NCBI RefSeq assembly: GCF_023276355.1 | Contig: NZ_JALLPL010000001.1 | Coordinates: forward strand, 930,001-994,000 | Source of the DNA: Haloplanus sp. XH21 | GTDB taxonomy: Archaea; Halobacteriota; Halobacteria; Halobacteriales; Haloferacaceae | Length of the DNA stretch: 64,000 nt | Reading direction: 5' to 3' | Shown: piece after piece, positions 63,701 to 64,000 of the stretch | Position numbering within the stretch: the stretch's first letter is position 1 | Layout: every line of letters starts with the position of its first letter | The notes under the pieces: generated by a model | The model's input: only the letters and a program-made list of their open reading frames with translations | Databases searched by the model: none | Told to the model about the DNA's origin: nothing | Made by a program: the position numbers and the translations under genes

Positions 63701-64000
63701 GCGAAATCGAGACCGCTGACTTCCACGAGATGCGCGAACCGCGTATCGAGAAAGTCGTCGTCCACATGGGCGTCGGCGAAGGTGGTCGCGAACTCGCGGA
63801 CGCCGAGGACATCCTCGAGGACATCACCGGCCAACAGAGCGTGCGGACGAGTGCCAAACGCACCGTCCAGGCGTTCAACATCCGCGAGGGCGACCCGATC
63901 GGTGCGAAGGTCACGCTCCGTGGCGAGACCGCTGAAGACTTCCTTCAGACGGCGCTGCCACTGGTCGACCTCTCCGCCTCACAGTTCGACGAGACGGGGA
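63697..64000 (+). CDS. rpl5: Large ribosomal subunit protein uL5 (3' end outside window)
   Basis: The first 101 residues are visible: [25 protein letters not shown] and the [21 protein letters not shown] block of uL5, the 5S rRNA-binding protein. The gene runs off the window. Its start overlaps the eS4 stop. Confidence 0.95.
   Translation, partial: MSEIETADFHEMREPRIEKVVVHMGVGEGGRELADAEDILEDITGQQSVRTSAKRTVQAFNIREGDPIGAKVTLRGETAEDFLQTALPLVDLSASQFDETG

Overview
The window is haloarchaeal (class Halobacteria). Two GC-rich chromosomal flanks encode strongly acidic proteins, and the right flank has the archaeal S10/spc ribosomal protein order, with an RNase P protein gene after uL29. I cannot name the genus. 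Between the flanks lies a clearly more AT-rich integrated element of about 47.9 kb (7669-55613). It is bounded by a 43-bp direct repeat made of the 3' part of a tRNA-Gly(GCC) gene; the intact tRNA is at the right end.

Left flank (1-7668): the end of a PrkA-type kinase gene, then a YeaH/DUF444 gene and a SpoVR gene, with reading frames overlapping. SpoVR is interrupted by a 393-residue homing-endonuclease intein. A tRNA-Glu, a lipoprotein gene, a small ORF and a ZIP-type metal transporter follow. Next come three degenerate copies of the tRNA-Gly 3' end, about 130-140 bp apart, leading into attL.

Element, left part (7669-26600): two divergent Orc1/Cdc6-like ATPases around a candidate origin, a membrane metalloprotease, small proteins, a zinc-finger tyrosine recombinase, a DUF262/DUF1524/PLD-like fusion protein, a P-loop ATPase with a nuclease-like tail, a complete type I restriction-modification system (HsdR, HsdS, HsdM), a TATA-binding protein, and four small genes that appear to start at ATT, ATT, ATA and GTT behind well-placed Shine-Dalgarno sequences.

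Element, middle (26600-34610): a winged-helix regulator and a conjugation-like operon (pilin-like protein, VirB6/TrbL-like membrane protein, VirB4-like ATPase, coupling-protein partner, VirD4-like ATPase, winged-helix protein). No relaxase was recognised.

Element, right part (34616-55613): the most striking region. One minus-strand gene train, probably from a single promoter near 48025, encodes a winged-helix P-loop ATPase, an unknown 240-residue protein, a long prokaryotic Argonaute, Mre11, Rad50, NurA, a HAS-barrel-like protein and HerA. An OLD-family nuclease follows 26 bp further on. This looks like an Argonaute coupled to the whole archaeal DNA-end-resection machinery, carried on a mobile element. 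A PLD-nuclease/P-loop fusion gene diverges from the same promoter region. A lone N6-adenine methyltransferase, four small proteins and the tyrosine integrase of the element complete it.

Right flank (55572-64000): tRNA-Gly, a SPOUT-type RNA methyltransferase, then uL3, uL4, uL23, uL2, uS19, uL22, uS3, uL29, Rnp1, uS17, uL14, uL24, eS4 and the start of uL5, tightly packed on the plus strand.
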